Source: Marinomonas pollencensis (GTDB lineage Bacteria > Pseudomonadota > Gammaproteobacteria > Pseudomonadales > Marinomonadaceae). From it: a stretch of 64,000 nucleotides of DNA. Under the pieces are notes generated by a model. It saw only the letters and a program-made list of their open reading frames with translations. It was not told where the DNA came from and made no database searches. The position numbers and the translations under genes are program-made. This document shows, one piece after another, positions 18,852 to 29,587 of this stretch (positions are counted from its first letter, which is position 1; each line of letters begins with the position of its first letter). The stretch covers positions 62,001 through 126,000 of the forward strand of contig NZ_QUNG01000005.1 of assembly GCF_003387375.1 (NCBI RefSeq), given 5' to 3'.

Positions 18852-18915
18852 GGCTTCATCCTAGCTTAGTCGCGCAGCTAGCGACTAAGCCCATGTCTGA
18901 GTTTCTTATCAGTTA

Positions 18916-20874
18916 TTAATGACTCGACTTAAATTTCTCTACCATACCTTGCAAATCATTGGATAACTTATTCAATGCGGTTGCGGTTTGTGATACTTGC
19001 TCAGAGAGGTTATTCGATTTCACAGTACCATCATGAATAACAATCACATTAGTGTTAATTTCTTCTGCCACCAAATGCTGTTCTTCGGCTGATGCACTGA
19101 TCTGAATCATCATGTCTTTGATACTCAAAACAGACGCTAAAATTTGTTCGAACACAGTGTAAGTCTGTGCGGCAAGATCCACCGATCCTTTCGCGACATC
19201 CACACTATGCGCCATTTTACCTGCCGATACGTTCGTTTGCTGCTGCAAGCGTGTGAGTAGCTTATCAATTTCATCCGTCGATTCTGCCGTACGACCAGCC
19301 AAGGTACGGACCTCATCCGCCACTACCGCAAAGCCGCGTCCATATTCTCCGGCGCGCGCCGCTTCAATGGCCGCATTCAAAGCAAGTAAGTTAGTTTGCT
19401 CGGCAATGGCTTTAATCGTATCCAGAATACTAACAATGTTATTGGATTCTTCTGATAATGCTTTCATTGAGTCATTCGAACTGAGCAATTCTGTTTCTAG
19501 ACCTTTCAATGAATCCATGGTTTCTTGAATCAGTTTATTGCCTTCTTGAACTTGCTGTTCACTGCTTTCAGCCGCACTCGCCGCTGTACTGCAGTTCGAA
19601 GCCACTTCATTTGCCGTCGCTACCATTTCATTGAACGCGGTAGACACATGATCGACTGAGTTCACCTGATGGGAGACGACTGATGTTAACTCAGACGATA
19701 AATCGTCAGAGCGTTGCGCCACGTCGCTAATCTGATGACAGGAAGATTTTGCATGACTAATGATGCCATCAATGGATGCCACAAACTGATTAAACGCGGC
19801 CGCCATTTGTGCCGATTCGTCATTACCTTTTACTTCTAAGCGCTGCGTTAAATCCCCTTCGCCTTGGCTAATGTCTTCTAGACGAGCGGCCATCACTTTA
19901 ATTGGTCGAATGACGATATTGGCAAGCACGGAGCCAATCACCACAAAAATGACAATCATGACTAAGGCAATCAGCAGCGTCATCATTAGCAAGTTATTGG
20001 CTTCGCCATAAACGACTTTCGCAGGCACAAAGCCAATCAATTTCCAACCTAAAACAGGCGATATATGAACCCGTGCAAACCAGTCTTGCCCATCAATTTG
20101 AATATGCTGAAGCTCCTCACTTGAGGTCAGCTCGCCATACGGAATGGAGGCCTGATCCAGTGCTTTAAAGTTATTTTCAGGGTCTTTTGGATCCGCTAGG
20201 ATGGTACCTGTGTCTTCCACCATCACGACATAACCCTCACCACCAAAATTCACTGTGGACAATAACTCTGTCAGCTTTTGCAAGGTCACATCAACACCGA
20301 CGGTGCCTTCGAAGCCATCTTTACCGTCAAACCCCTGTACATAATCCACCAGTGGCGCACCTGTTGATAAATCCTTATAGGCAGGAATTCGTACGGCTTT
20401 ATCCTTGCTATTAATAGAACGCTGATACCAATCTCTAACCAGTGGATTGTAATTATCAACACTGTTTCCTTTCGGCCACTGCAAATACCCCTTGTCGTTT
20501 GACCCTAACCAAATAAACTTCAAATCAGGATGGGTCTGGCCAAATGCATCCATTAAGGCAAAGGCTGCCTGCTCTTTTTCAGAGTTTTGATCTGGTGTCA
20601 TTTGCTGTGATTTTTTACCGTAATAACTAGTAATGCTGCCTGGGGTAAGATCTGTCAGCACTTGGGTACGCGAAAAAAATGCGGCGTTTTCCGCTAGATT
20701 ATTTAGGTACATGGAGAATAAAGAATCGACATGTCCCATTTCTAACTGGCTTTGACGCGAAAAGTCAGCCAGTGCATTCGAGCGGACGCTCCCTATAATT
20801 ACCGCTGAAATAATAAACACAGGCAAAATTACTCCTGCCGCCACTAACGCAATAATCTTCGACCGAACTGTCAT
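18916..20874 (-). CDS. Methyl-accepting chemotaxis protein with dCache sensor
   Basis: A 652-residue chemoreceptor. A transmembrane helix at about 8-30 is followed by a large periplasmic double-Cache domain (about 35-285) with the DWYQRSI and [16 protein letters not shown] features, a second helix at about 298-320, a HAMP domain ([27 protein letters not shown]) and a cytoplasmic signalling domain whose hairpin tip reads [21 protein letters not shown]. dCache domains typically bind amino acids, organic acids or amines. No C-terminal CheR-tether pentapeptide is visible. It faces the MFS gene and is a lone gene, as chemoreceptors often are. Confidence 0.92.
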   Translation of the reverse strand: MTVRSKIIALVAAGVILPVFIISAVIIGSVRSNALADFSRQSQLEMGHVDSLFSMYLNNLAENAAFFSRTQVLTDLTPGSITSYYGKKSQQMTPDQNSEKEQAAFALMDAFGQTHPDLKFIWLGSNDKGYLQWPKGNSVDNYNPLVRDWYQRSINSKDKAVRIPAYKDLSTGAPLVDYVQGFDGKDGFEGTVGVDVTLQKLTELLSTVNFGGEGYVVMVEDTGTILADPKDPENNFKALDQASIPYGELTSSEELQHIQIDGQDWFARVHISPVLGWKLIGFVPAKVVYGEANNLLMMTLLIALVMIVIFVVIGSVLANIVIRPIKVMAARLEDISQGEGDLTQRLEVKGNDESAQMAAAFNQFVASIDGIISHAKSSCHQISDVAQRSDDLSSELTSVVSHQVNSVDHVSTAFNEMVATANEVASNCSTAASAAESSEQQVQEGNKLIQETMDSLKGLETELLSSNDSMKALSEESNNIVSILDTIKAIAEQTNLLALNAAIEAARAGEYGRGFAVVADEVRTLAGRTAESTDEIDKLLTRLQQQTNVSAGKMAHSVDVAKGSVDLAAQTYTVFEQILASVLSIKDMMIQISASAEEQHLVAEEINTNVIVIHDGTVKSNNLSEQVSQTATALNKLSNDLQGMVEKFKSSH

Positions 20875-21189
20875 TGAGACCTCTCATGAACTAACCAAAA
20901 AGGGGGGGTAAGCTTTATAGAACAATCACTAAAGATCCAAAGACCCCCGGACTTTTTGCTGGAATAGAAATAAAGTTTGCGATTATCTCCCTTAATCGCT
21001 GACCGATTAACTTACTTATCGGCAACCTCTTTAATAGCATAAGGTAAAAATAATCGATTTTTTGCACATTGTCAGTTGATATTTACACTATTGAAAGAGA
21101 GACTCGATAAAGTTGGCGTATTCTATGCTTTCGGTTATCGTCACCCTGCTAATTTTTTATTCTCTTATTTGGAACCCACAAAACACCTT
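20875..21189. other. Intergenic region between divergent chemoreceptor and binding-protein genes
   Basis: About 315 bases with AT-rich stretches. The frame of the downstream gene stays open upstream to 21076, but the extra residues do not look like a protein N-terminus. No operator or RNA element recognised. Confidence 0.4.
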
Positions 21190-21957
21190 ATGAAACGCAC
21201 AGCTGCTTTTATATTAATAACATCGGCACTAACTTTTAGTGCATTTGCTCAAGCCGATCGTCTTGAAGAGATTCAGAAACAAGGCTATATCACAGTAGGA
21301 ACAACGGGGGATTACACCCCTTTTTCGCATTACGACGGCAGTAAATTCACCGGTTATGACATTGATGTTGCAAAGTATTTCGCTAAAGAAATGGGTGTCG
21401 AAGTAAAGTTTGTTCAGACCACATGGAAAAACCTAGTTCCGGATCTACAAAACAACAAGTATGACATTGCAATGGGTGGGATTACACGCCGGACGTCCCG
21501 TCAAATGGCCGCGGACATTTCCCAAGGCTATATGACATTTGGTAAATGTTTCCTTGTTGCTAGTGGAAAACGCGACGCATTCGACACCCTAGCAGAAGTC
21601 AATCGCCCAGAAGTCAGAGTCGGCGTGAACATTGGCGGCACCAATGAAAAGTTCGCTGAGCAATACCTGCCTAATGCCACCCTGGTGCGCTTCGAAAACA
21701 ATCTGGATGTACCCAAAGCCGTTGCGAGCGGCAAGGTCGATGTAATGATAACGGAAACGCCAGAAGCACTTTATTACCAAGTAACTAATAATAAACTAGA
21801 GGCGTCTCGGGCAGATAACCCATTCACAAAAAGCCAATTTGGTTATTTAATTCCAGCTGGTGAACAGCGTCTATTGAATACGGTAAATTTCATGATGGAT
21901 GAAATGCAGTTAAAAGGCATTGATGAGCAAATAATGAAAGAAAACCATCTGCAATAA
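21190..21957 (+). CDS. Periplasmic family-3 binding protein, cyclohexadienyl dehydratase (PheC)-like
   Basis: About 255 residues from the ATG at 21190, which gives a good signal peptide (MKRTAAFILITSALTFSAFA). The mature part (DRLEEIQKQGYITVGTTGDY, then PFSHYDGSKFTGYDIDVAKY) and VNIGGTNEKFAEQYLP follow P. aeruginosa PheC closely, including GGTNEKFA and the Glu in the TPEAL segment that lines up with PheC's catalytic glutamate. PheC converts prephenate or arogenate to phenylpyruvate or phenylalanine in the periplasm. Many relatives are plain amino acid binding proteins, so enzymatic activity is possible but unproven. No ABC permease genes flank it. Confidence 0.7.
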   Translation: MKRTAAFILITSALTFSAFAQADRLEEIQKQGYITVGTTGDYTPFSHYDGSKFTGYDIDVAKYFAKEMGVEVKFVQTTWKNLVPDLQNNKYDIAMGGITRRTSRQMAADISQGYMTFGKCFLVASGKRDAFDTLAEVNRPEVRVGVNIGGTNEKFAEQYLPNATLVRFENNLDVPKAVASGKVDVMITETPEALYYQVTNNKLEASRADNPFTKSQFGYLIPAGEQRLLNTVNFMMDEMQLKGIDEQIMKENHLQ

Positions 21958-22099
21958 ACGCGCTTTAGAACGCCTTTATTTGCTTTATATTGATTATAAA
22001 ACCTAGTACCGCACTCTTTGCTTCACATAAAACTAGGTTTCTTAGTAGTATCCTTGCTCAATATTTTTTGTTTGCCTTGATTGATGTAAGGATACTCTT

Positions 22100-22861
22100 T
22101 TGGACTACAGCCTCTTCACCGTCTCGCTCTTGATCGGAACTGGATTTATTGCCGGTATTATTAATACACTTGCCGGTGGCGGCTCTAACTTAACCCTGCC
22201 CGCACTGATGGTCATGGGAATGCCGGCCGATATTGCCAATGCAACCAATCGGGTCGGTGTCTTCTTACAAAACCTCACTGCGGTAGCGGGTTTTAAAAAA
22301 GCGAAAAAGCTCGACAGTGCCGACATCATGCCAGTTATGATTCCGTCTTTACTGGGTGGCGTCGTCGGCGCATTTGCCGCCAGTTATGCCCCTGAAGCCT
22401 GGCTAAAACCTTTATTATTAAGCGCTATGATAGGCATGACCGTGATCATGATAGTGCGTCCCGCGTTAATCGCACCTCCTGCTGGCACAGTGCCTTTCAA
22501 AGTATCCGAAAAACCCAGCGCTTGGGTGGCACTATTTATTGCCGGTGTATACGGTGGTTTTGTTCAAGCGGGCGTGGGCTTTATTCTGATTGCAGCATTG
22601 GCTGGTACACTGCGTTATGACCTAGTGCGCACCAATGCGTTAAAAATGGTCTGTACTATCGGCTTTACTGCATTGGCATTAGGGGTATTTATTTGGAATG
22701 ATCAAATCCTTTGGGTTCCTGGCTTGATCCTGGCCTCTGGCACCATGTTAGGCTCTCATCTCGCCGTTAAATTCGCCATTAAAGCCAACCCCAAACACCT
22801 TAAGTGGTTCCTGTTTGTAATGACTGTCTGTGGCAGTGCTGCGGCCTTGCTAAGTGACTAA
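22100..22861 (+). CDS. TauE/SafE-family membrane exporter
   Basis: A 253-residue, roughly eight-helix protein with the family's two signature repeats: GFIAGIINTLAGGGSNLTLP near the N-terminus and GVYGGFVQAGVGFILIAAL in the middle. It probably exports a sulfur-containing or related organic anion. The start is a TTG, chosen because TAAGGA (22087-22092) lies seven bases upstream and the first residues run straight into the first helix. A second member of this family lies at 6998-7726; the two are only distantly alike. Confidence 0.82.
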   Translation: MDYSLFTVSLLIGTGFIAGIINTLAGGGSNLTLPALMVMGMPADIANATNRVGVFLQNLTAVAGFKKAKKLDSADIMPVMIPSLLGGVVGAFAASYAPEAWLKPLLLSAMIGMTVIMIVRPALIAPPAGTVPFKVSEKPSAWVALFIAGVYGGFVQAGVGFILIAALAGTLRYDLVRTNALKMVCTIGFTALALGVFIWNDQILWVPGLILASGTMLGSHLAVKFAIKANPKHLKWFLFVMTVCGSAAALLSD

Positions 22862-22918
22862 TACAGTAAGCTAAAGCCGCGAAACAAGCGCCGTCCCTTA
22901 GACGGCCCCTTTCTGCGC

Positions 22919-24247
22919 TTAAACACCAATCGTCCAAGCGAGGAAAAACATCGCCACCGCCACCACTAACGACAGCACCACCCCATACAACAAATTAGCA
23001 CGTGCGAGCTGGAAATTATCCACAGCGTATTTACCAGCCACCGACAAATTAATCCCTGATAGTGGACTAATTGCCGTTCCCACCCCCCAAGAGCAAAGAC
23101 ATACAAAAGCCAGTAAGGTGTTATTCGCGCCTTCAGCGGGCACCAATGAACTCATTAAGGAAATACCCACAATCGGGTGCAAGCCTAATAAAGCGATGCC
23201 ACAGATACCGATAAAACAAGCAAATGCCTCTACAAAACCAAACGAGTCAAACAAGGACCAACTCTCTCCAAGCGCACCAGCAAGTGCCAAACTCACCGCT
23301 TTCGTCAGCAAACCTGCAGATAAAAACAAAGACACTTCATTCGCCATATTAGGCAGGCGAATATGAATATGGTCTTCCAGCCTCTGTTTGGTATATCGAG
23401 AGCCACTCTTAACAAGCAACAGGGTAATAACCGAAATCGGGCTTAATAAGGTAACGATCGACAAAATAGCCAAATCAGGCATGATAAAATAATGAAACAC
23501 CAACACTGAGCTGGCTAAACTAATAGGAAACAACAAAGCATGAAACGCCAAAGGAAAGCCCGCAAACTCTGCTAATGTGCCCTTCTTGTTAAACTCCCAT
23601 AAAGAAATCAGACAAGACATCACTGCCATTGGCACACCAATAATGGCTAATTGGTGAAACTCCGCATTAGGCGCAACCGACAAGGCCACCGCCATAGAAG
23701 CAAAAAATGGTGACCAAAAGCCTGCACTGGTCAGGGCTCGTATCAATATAGAGTATTGTGGCTGAGACAAAGACCCCGTATTTCGTTGTAGTTTATCCCC
23801 TACCAAAAACACGGAAGACATATTAATAACAGCCCCTAACACATGCACACTAGACCAAGTGCTCAGCACGCCTTTTACACCGAGAATCGGCGTTTTTTGC
23901 TTAACCGAATCTGGTAATAACCCCAGTAAAGATACCCCTGAGAGCATGGCAACAATACCTAAATTACCCTCTATTAGGGAAAAGAAATCCAAATCTACAT
24001 CATAAAAATAGGCGACAACCAGAGCGATAATAGCCACCCCAAGTAACAGCCTAATTTGCTTTTTATTACGAGGGTTTAGCCTTGGCCAAGCGATGATAAA
24101 AACAGACCAATAGCAGCAAGCAGATAACATATAAGCCCAACTTGCGCCTGGAATAATAGACACTAAAAACAAGCCGCATGCCAACGCAACACCATAGCCA
24201 GAAAGCTTGTGCAACAAAAGAGCGGAACCGTCTTGGTGACAAAACAT
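22919..24247 (-). CDS. Polytopic membrane protein, probable transporter
   Basis: A 442-residue protein that is mostly hydrophobic, with about 11-12 membrane spans spread evenly over its length. Polar breaks such as GDKLQRNTGSLSQPQYSILIRAL and SSLVPAEGANNTLLAF recall the re-entrant hairpins of ion-transporter (IT) superfamily permeases, and GTAISPLSGINLSVAGKYAV near the C-terminus would fit a second hairpin. I do not recognise the exact family. It faces the TauE gene at 22100. Confidence 0.6.
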   Translation of the reverse strand: MFCHQDGSALLLHKLSGYGVALACGLFLVSIIPGASWAYMLSACCYWSVFIIAWPRLNPRNKKQIRLLLGVAIIALVVAYFYDVDLDFFSLIEGNLGIVAMLSGVSLLGLLPDSVKQKTPILGVKGVLSTWSSVHVLGAVINMSSVFLVGDKLQRNTGSLSQPQYSILIRALTSAGFWSPFFASMAVALSVAPNAEFHQLAIIGVPMAVMSCLISLWEFNKKGTLAEFAGFPLAFHALLFPISLASSVLVFHYFIMPDLAILSIVTLLSPISVITLLLVKSGSRYTKQRLEDHIHIRLPNMANEVSLFLSAGLLTKAVSLALAGALGESWSLFDSFGFVEAFACFIGICGIALLGLHPIVGISLMSSLVPAEGANNTLLAFVCLCSWGVGTAISPLSGINLSVAGKYAVDNFQLARANLLYGVVLSLVVAVAMFFLAWTIGV

Positions 24248-24587
24248 AAGATGCCTTAATGAAAACGAGTAGGAGAAAATGCTAAAGCATTAATAAAAGT
24301 TGATTCGCCTGTCACCCTTCAGCCATGAGTCGCATGGCTGCAGCTAAAGCCACCTGCTGATGCCCAAAAGCACGCCAAATGACGGAATTGAGAACACTAA
24401 AGCTAAATGACAGGTAAATAATCAGGTAACGTCAGACGATGTCTCAGCCAAACGTGCCCTTCAACAAGTGGACCGAGTTCTGCCCCATCTTGTATAGACA
24501 ATGCTACCTCTTCTCACTGAACTGGAGAAGCGAAAACAGCTGATTGAAACAAGGGCTTTTTCTAAAGCCTATGCAAAGGCAAAGTCT
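24248..24587. other. Intergenic region, possibly decayed coding sequence
   Basis: About 340 bases between two minus-strand genes. A 7-bp inverted repeat (24320-24326 and 24334-24340) is present. On the minus strand, two short protein-like stretches occur in different frames, which could be the remains of a gene, but each is short enough to occur by chance. Confidence 0.3.
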
Positions 24588-25718
24588 CTAATTATCACAG
24601 GCGAGTGTCCCTATATCAGATAAAACAGCGTAGTAAACAAGACCTGACTGAGGCGTTTTAGTTAGGCCGCTTTCTTTAAAGTCCTCTAGAGAGATATCAG
24701 GAGCGGTGAAATAGCCCCGAGATGAAATAGACGTACTGAAGTTTAATGCAGCCTCAAGCGCGATGTTCTGCTCGCTGGTTAATGCGTTTTTAAGCGATGC
24801 CAGCTCAGCAGGAGAGACAGCTAATGCGGCTTGTAAGGATAATGACGTATCTTGATTTGCATTATAGTAAAGCTCTTTGGCCGCCAATGTCATAGTCACA
24901 ATCTTCATTCGCTTGTAACTTGGCAAATTCTTAAGCAGCTCTAACTCTTTACAAGAGCTTTGATAGCGCTCCAAAACCAGCCCATTAACAATCGTATAAC
25001 CAGCGCTAGACCGCTCAGCTCCACCATTGGCTTTATTGTTTTCATTGACTACAGCTCCTGAAGTTAAGGTGTAGTTCTCTGACCAATTGTAAACCAGTCG
25101 ATTCGGCAAGTTCATCAATAGCTCTACTTTACTTCTCGCCTCAATCAAATTCTCGTACGCCGTATTTTTCGCGACGCCCTTTTCTGCACAAGCATCTCCT
25201 CCTTGATCTTGTTGGCATTGGAGATCATTTAATACCGCTGTAGCGTATAGAACAGCTTGTGTTTTTTCTGTATTAACAGTGTTCATTAATTCCATGATGG
25301 AGTCTTTCGGAAGCGCCTCTTCAGTTATGGCATTCGAGTCCTTTTGCAGTGTTTTTACCAACTCAGCAGTAGGCTGGTAGACTTCTCTGTAGATCTTTCC
25401 TTCTCGTAATTGAGTATTGCCCTCTTCTTTGACCTCTTTATCTTCTTTGTCTAAAAACAAACTTCCAGCCAATAAGCAATTACTGTTAAAAGGGGAACGA
25501 AATCGACTTGCAATACAAACTTGTCCAGCGCGAACACCAAGCTGTCCATTCATGGACACATAGGTTGTCTGCAAAGGATGCTCTGTTACCATCCAACGAG
25601 AAGGCGTCATCAACACCCCATCATTTTTAGCTGCCACAGTGAGGCTGTCGACCACTGTTAGCTGCGTGTTTGAGCAAGCCACGAGAAAAGGAAATATAAC
25701 AAGTATTGAATGCTTCAT
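24588..25718 (-). CDS. Lipoprotein of unknown function
   Basis: About 376 residues from the ATG at 25718, preceded by a GGAC-type ribosome site. The N-terminus MKHSILVIFPFLVACSN has a lipobox-like VAC, so Cys15 is the probable lipidation site. The rest is hydrophilic, with long helical stretches at about 110-215 and 275-345 and several cysteines (for example CIASRF, NCLLAG, LQCQQDQGGDACAE, LACDN at the end) that could form disulfides. No known domain recognised. It is alone between two intergenic gaps. Confidence 0.65.
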   Translation of the reverse strand: MKHSILVIFPFLVACSNTQLTVVDSLTVAAKNDGVLMTPSRWMVTEHPLQTTYVSMNGQLGVRAGQVCIASRFRSPFNSNCLLAGSLFLDKEDKEVKEEGNTQLREGKIYREVYQPTAELVKTLQKDSNAITEEALPKDSIMELMNTVNTEKTQAVLYATAVLNDLQCQQDQGGDACAEKGVAKNTAYENLIEARSKVELLMNLPNRLVYNWSENYTLTSGAVVNENNKANGGAERSSAGYTIVNGLVLERYQSSCKELELLKNLPSYKRMKIVTMTLAAKELYYNANQDTSLSLQAALAVSPAELASLKNALTSEQNIALEAALNFSTSISSRGYFTAPDISLEDFKESGLTKTPQSGLVYYAVLSDIGTLACDN

Positions 25719-25874
25719 AATTGACGTCCATTTTATAGTGATCCATTCCCTTCGCCTTAACTCATTTTTGTTCAAACATTAATTCCAGTTTGAACAAAAC
25801 AGCGGATGATCAAGAGAAGAAAGCTAATCATTGCCTTAGGCACTCACTGATAAGTGCCTACTGAGAAATGCTTG

Positions 25875-27179
25875 CTAAGGTTTCATTTTATCAACCATTT
25901 CAACAAACCTTTGTACGCCTTGCGTTATCTCATCTAACCCTCTTGAGACATCTGTAATACTCTCTTTTCCATGTAAAGCGATACCAGATACAGAGCCGAG
26001 AATTTGATCCATTACGCTGATCAACTCATGGTTTCGCTCAACAACCTTTGCGATTTCAGCGGTCGCTTCGGAGGTGTTGCTGGCTAAGTGACGAACCTCA
26101 TCGGCGACCACCGAAAAGCCTCGCCCAGCTTCCCCTGCTCTGGCCGCTTCAATGGCGGCATTGAGTGCTAGTAAATTAGTTTGGTCAGCAATAGATCGAA
26201 TGGTTACCACTATTTCGGCGATGCTTTTAGATTGTGCTTTGAGCTCTTCTCCAGTCGTTGTTGCACTGCTTACTTTGTCTGCAATATCAATGGAGGTTTT
26301 TACCGACTCATTAAGCACTTGCACCGCATTTGAAGCCACTTGGCTGGTTTGCTCTGACGTTGCGGCCGCTAAGTCGATCGCATTGAGTGCCATGGTCACT
26401 CGCTCCGTGATATCAGAGGCAAATTTAATGACTTTATAAACTTTTCCTTGTTCATCAAAGATAGGGTTGTAAGTCGCTTCCAACCAAATGAGTTTACCGT
26501 TGCCATCAAACCGCTTAAAACGCCCAGAAAAATGTTTGCCATTCGCTAACTGCTGCCAAAAATCAGGGTTATCTTTATAAAAATGCTCATCACAGAAGAT
26601 TTTATGATGCTTACCTTTAATGCTCTCTAAGTCGTAGCACATGGCCTGCTGAAAGTTTCTATTTGCGGTTAAAATAGTGCCATCAGGAGAAAATTCGATA
26701 ACAGCTAAAGAACGATCCAATGCACTCAATACAGCATCCTTGTTGTTCAGGTCTGCTTGGGTGTCGGTCACATCATTGGCGATCTTGATGATTTTAGAGA
26801 CTTGTCTATCTGGCCCAAGAACAGGGAAATAGCTCGCTTCTAAATACACAGGAGTTTGGTTTTTCTTAAAACGTAGAAAATTACCGGTAAAGGATTTGCC
26901 CGCCTTTAAATCATCCCAGAAGATTTTATATTCAGGGGATTTTACATACTCTGGCCCGCAAAAAATTCGATGATGTTGGCCGACTATCTCCTCTAATGAA
27001 AACCCCATTGCCTCAAGAAAAATAGCGTTCGCATCTAATATAATTCCGTCAGCGCTAAAACTAATGTAAGCCGTGTTTGATTTAATCGCATTGAGCTCAT
27101 CTTGAACCTGCTGCTGTGCCCCTTCAGGGGCGTTCAATGGTTCGGATTTTACTGTTGCTTTCCGTGTTCCGAATAACAT
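25875..27179 (-). CDS. Cytoplasmic PAS-PAS chemoreceptor (BdlA/Aer2-like)
   Basis: A 434-residue soluble protein with no membrane helix: two PAS domains (about 30-145 and 150-265) and a short methyl-accepting signalling domain (about 275-430) with the tip [21 protein letters not shown]. This is the plan and size of BdlA, which controls biofilm dispersal in Pseudomonas. Both PAS domains carry a near-identical motif, GQHHRIFCG and GKHHKIFCD, seen in BdlA-type sensors and perhaps involved in redox or cofactor sensing. No CheW or phosphodiesterase partner lies beside it. Confidence 0.85.
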   Translation of the reverse strand: MLFGTRKATVKSEPLNAPEGAQQQVQDELNAIKSNTAYISFSADGIILDANAIFLEAMGFSLEEIVGQHHRIFCGPEYVKSPEYKIFWDDLKAGKSFTGNFLRFKKNQTPVYLEASYFPVLGPDRQVSKIIKIANDVTDTQADLNNKDAVLSALDRSLAVIEFSPDGTILTANRNFQQAMCYDLESIKGKHHKIFCDEHFYKDNPDFWQQLANGKHFSGRFKRFDGNGKLIWLEATYNPIFDEQGKVYKVIKFASDITERVTMALNAIDLAAATSEQTSQVASNAVQVLNESVKTSIDIADKVSSATTTGEELKAQSKSIAEIVVTIRSIADQTNLLALNAAIEAARAGEAGRGFSVVADEVRHLASNTSEATAEIAKVVERNHELISVMDQILGSVSGIALHGKESITDVSRGLDEITQGVQRFVEMVDKMKP

Positions 27180-27373
27180 TCCTGTTGCTCCTATTGCCTC
27201 TGCATTAATCTACCGCAACCTGAATGGCAACGGCTTAAATCTCCTTTTCAAACTTAGTAAATGAATGCACTAATTGCGAGCAGCTGAAACGACATTGATA
27301 ACCGAATAGGCGATTTCGCCATGGCTATTACTTCTGCTAATATGAATCAACGACGACCAAGTAGGGACTCAGT

Positions 27374-27604
27374 ATGCTGGCGCTTCGACCAAATTGTGAA
27401 TGCTGTAATAAAGACCTTCCTCCATCCTCTACTGAGGCCATGATTTGCTCTTTTGAATGCACTTTCTGCTCTGCTTGCGTCGACACGGTATTACATGGGG
27501 TATGCCCGAATTGTGGCGGTAATTTTGCCCCTCGCCCGATTCGCCCTGCCAATAAACTTAAGACCAATCCCGCTTCGATTCAGCGCATCCATTCCGCCTG
27601 TTAA
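27374..27604 (+). CDS. DUF1272 cysteine-rich zinc-binding protein
   Basis: A 76-residue protein with the DUF1272 pattern: MLALRPNCECCNKDLPP, then ICSFECTFCSACV and CPNCGGNF. Eight or more cysteines in CxxC-like pairs suggest two zinc sites of treble-clef type. The function of the family is unknown. It is a small single gene between two chemoreceptor genes. Confidence 0.82.
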   Translation: MLALRPNCECCNKDLPPSSTEAMICSFECTFCSACVDTVLHGVCPNCGGNFAPRPIRPANKLKTNPASIQRIHSAC

Positions 27605-27824
27605 AGCACTAAATTCACTGTGACTGCAGCGAAATCAAACAAAGCGCATTTTTCACTTGAGAAATCCTTATTAAGGCCATATTCTCCCGATCCATCATCT
27701 AATAAAGATATTTGTTAATTTTGGTAACTCGTCCAAAGCACACCACATAAACAGTGCCCAAATAACATTTGGCCGTCTTTATTACTGACTAATTCTCACG
27801 CCATCACAACATCAGGAAGATACT

Positions 27825-29471
27825 GTGTTCAATAAAATGACGCTCAAAACGCAATTTGTTTCTATCATCGCCATTCCCTGTGTCGCTTTACTATTGGTTA
27901 GCTGGTGCAGTTTAAGCGGCTTATCCGATATGCAAGATCAAGCAGAGGAGCTCGCGGATAATACCAATATTCCAATGCGCTCTCTGGCTGAAGTGGCTTC
28001 ACGCATTCCTCGGATGCGCGTCGGTATTGATGTCATTTTGCTGCAAGAAATCTCAGCCATGAAAGACACAAAAGGCGTACAAACCCGCGTTAATGAGACG
28101 CGTACTGAAGACATTCCGGAAATGGATCAGGCGCTCCAACAAGCACTAGGCGCCCAGGTTGACCCGCAGATTCAAGCCAAGGTACAAAGCTTAATTGACA
28201 CCTTTGCCAAGGTGAAACGCAATGAACTGGAGCCTATGCTAAACGCCATAGAAAATGGGGATTTAGCCACGGCACAAGGCATTTATCGCAATCAATACGC
28301 CAGCAGCTATGGCGTGATGCGCAAAGCCGTTAATGAGCTTTTAGACCAGCTATTAGACCAAAGCCAAGCCAGCTATTTGGCAAGCAGCAGCAAATATAAA
28401 GTCACCCGTAACGAACTCATTAGCGTCATCATCATTGCTTTGGCAGCATCGATATTGCTTGGCTTGATCATTTTACGTAGGTTGAATAAGCGCGTCCGTC
28501 ATCTACAACAACATATCACTCAAGCCAGTGACAACCTTGATCTAGGCTCTACCATTGAGCTGCTAGGTGACGATGAATTGGCAAACATTGGCCGCCACTT
28601 TAATACATTTTCGGACAAAATCCGCAGCGCCATTGAAGCGGTTGCGGAGAACTCTCGACAACTTGCAGACACTGCAAACAATGTGGCTAGCAAGGCCAAA
28701 GAAACTCATGATAACGCATTAAACGAGCGCGATCGTACGACCCAAATTGCTACCGCGATTCATCAAATGGGGACCACGGTTGAGAGCATTGCGAGCAATG
28801 CCTCGGATGCAGCAAAAGCAGCACAAGAAGCTGACTCGCAAGCAAATCAAGGTGCCAGTTTGGTAGGTCAAGCACGCCAAGGTGTGGTCTCGCTGTCAGA
28901 GGAAATCGAACATATCAGTATCGACATCAACTCTTTAGCATCGCAAACCGACTCTATTGGCAGTATTTTAGACACTATACGGAGTATTTCTGAACAAACT
29001 AATTTACTCGCCCTTAACGCAGCGATCGAAGCAGCACGGGCCGGCGAACAAGGTAGAGGTTTTGCTGTGGTCGCAGATGAAGTTCGTAACTTAGCCAGTC
29101 GCTCTTCTGCCTCCACCGATGAAATACAAAAAATGATTGATCAACTGCAAGCCCAGTCCGCAAAAACGGTATCGACAATCAGCAGTGGCCAAGAGCAAAG
29201 TAATTTTGCAGTGGAACAAGCCGGCGATGCAAATAATGCGCTAGTGCAAATCACTTCTCACATTGGCAAAATAAGTGAGATGAACATTCAGGTGGCAAGG
29301 GCAACAGAAGAACAATCCCTTGTGGTGACGGAAGTAAGCCAGAATGTGGAAGAAATTAACCAACTTACGGCTGAAACGGCCAACATTGCCGACTCCTTAA
29401 CCGCTGCTAGTCGCAACTTACAAACTTTATCAAACCAACTCGATAATCTAGTCACGCGATTCAAGCTCTAG
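27825..29471 (+). CDS. Methyl-accepting chemotaxis protein with four-helix-bundle sensor
   Basis: A 548-residue chemoreceptor: membrane helix at about 10-32, a periplasmic helical sensor at about 35-195, a second helix at about 197-217, a HAMP segment, then the signalling domain with [20 protein letters not shown] at the tip. The periplasmic part is all helix ([20 protein letters not shown]), so it belongs to the 4HB class rather than Cache. Its ligand is unknown. Convergent with the response regulator gene downstream. Confidence 0.9.
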   Translation: MFNKMTLKTQFVSIIAIPCVALLLVSWCSLSGLSDMQDQAEELADNTNIPMRSLAEVASRIPRMRVGIDVILLQEISAMKDTKGVQTRVNETRTEDIPEMDQALQQALGAQVDPQIQAKVQSLIDTFAKVKRNELEPMLNAIENGDLATAQGIYRNQYASSYGVMRKAVNELLDQLLDQSQASYLASSSKYKVTRNELISVIIIALAASILLGLIILRRLNKRVRHLQQHITQASDNLDLGSTIELLGDDELANIGRHFNTFSDKIRSAIEAVAENSRQLADTANNVASKAKETHDNALNERDRTTQIATAIHQMGTTVESIASNASDAAKAAQEADSQANQGASLVGQARQGVVSLSEEIEHISIDINSLASQTDSIGSILDTIRSISEQTNLLALNAAIEAARAGEQGRGFAVVADEVRNLASRSSASTDEIQKMIDQLQAQSAKTVSTISSGQEQSNFAVEQAGDANNALVQITSHIGKISEMNIQVARATEEQSLVVTEVSQNVEEINQLTAETANIADSLTAASRNLQTLSNQLDNLVTRFKL

Positions 29472-29498
29472 GAAAGTTAGCCTATCGTTTAACTCAAA

Positions 29499-29546
29499 CA
29501 CCCCAAGGTGCTATGCCCTGATCGTAGGGTAAACCTCCTTGGGGTG
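29499..29546. terminator. Terminator between chemoreceptor and response regulator genes
   Basis: CACCCCAAGG and its exact complement (10 bp) enclose a smaller CCCT/AGGG hairpin. It separates two convergent transcription units. Confidence 0.6.
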
Positions 29547-29587
29547 CTTGCACTCCACTAGCTTGGTTGTTATCACCACGGGACAAC

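Noticed and set aside
21076-21189. Upstream extension of the PheC-like gene by 38 codons.
   Set aside because: The extra residues are not conserved in style and would bury the signal peptide; the ATG at 21190 gives a proper secretion signal.
24301-24400. Cobalamin-type riboswitch suggested by GCCACCTG and nearby stems.
   Set aside because: The conserved box and its surrounding helices do not line up, and the downstream gene has no link to cobalamin.
24330-24560. Protein-like stretches in two minus-strand frames, perhaps a decayed gene.
   Set aside because: Each open stretch is under 40 codons, no family is recognised, and stretches of this length occur by chance at this base composition.
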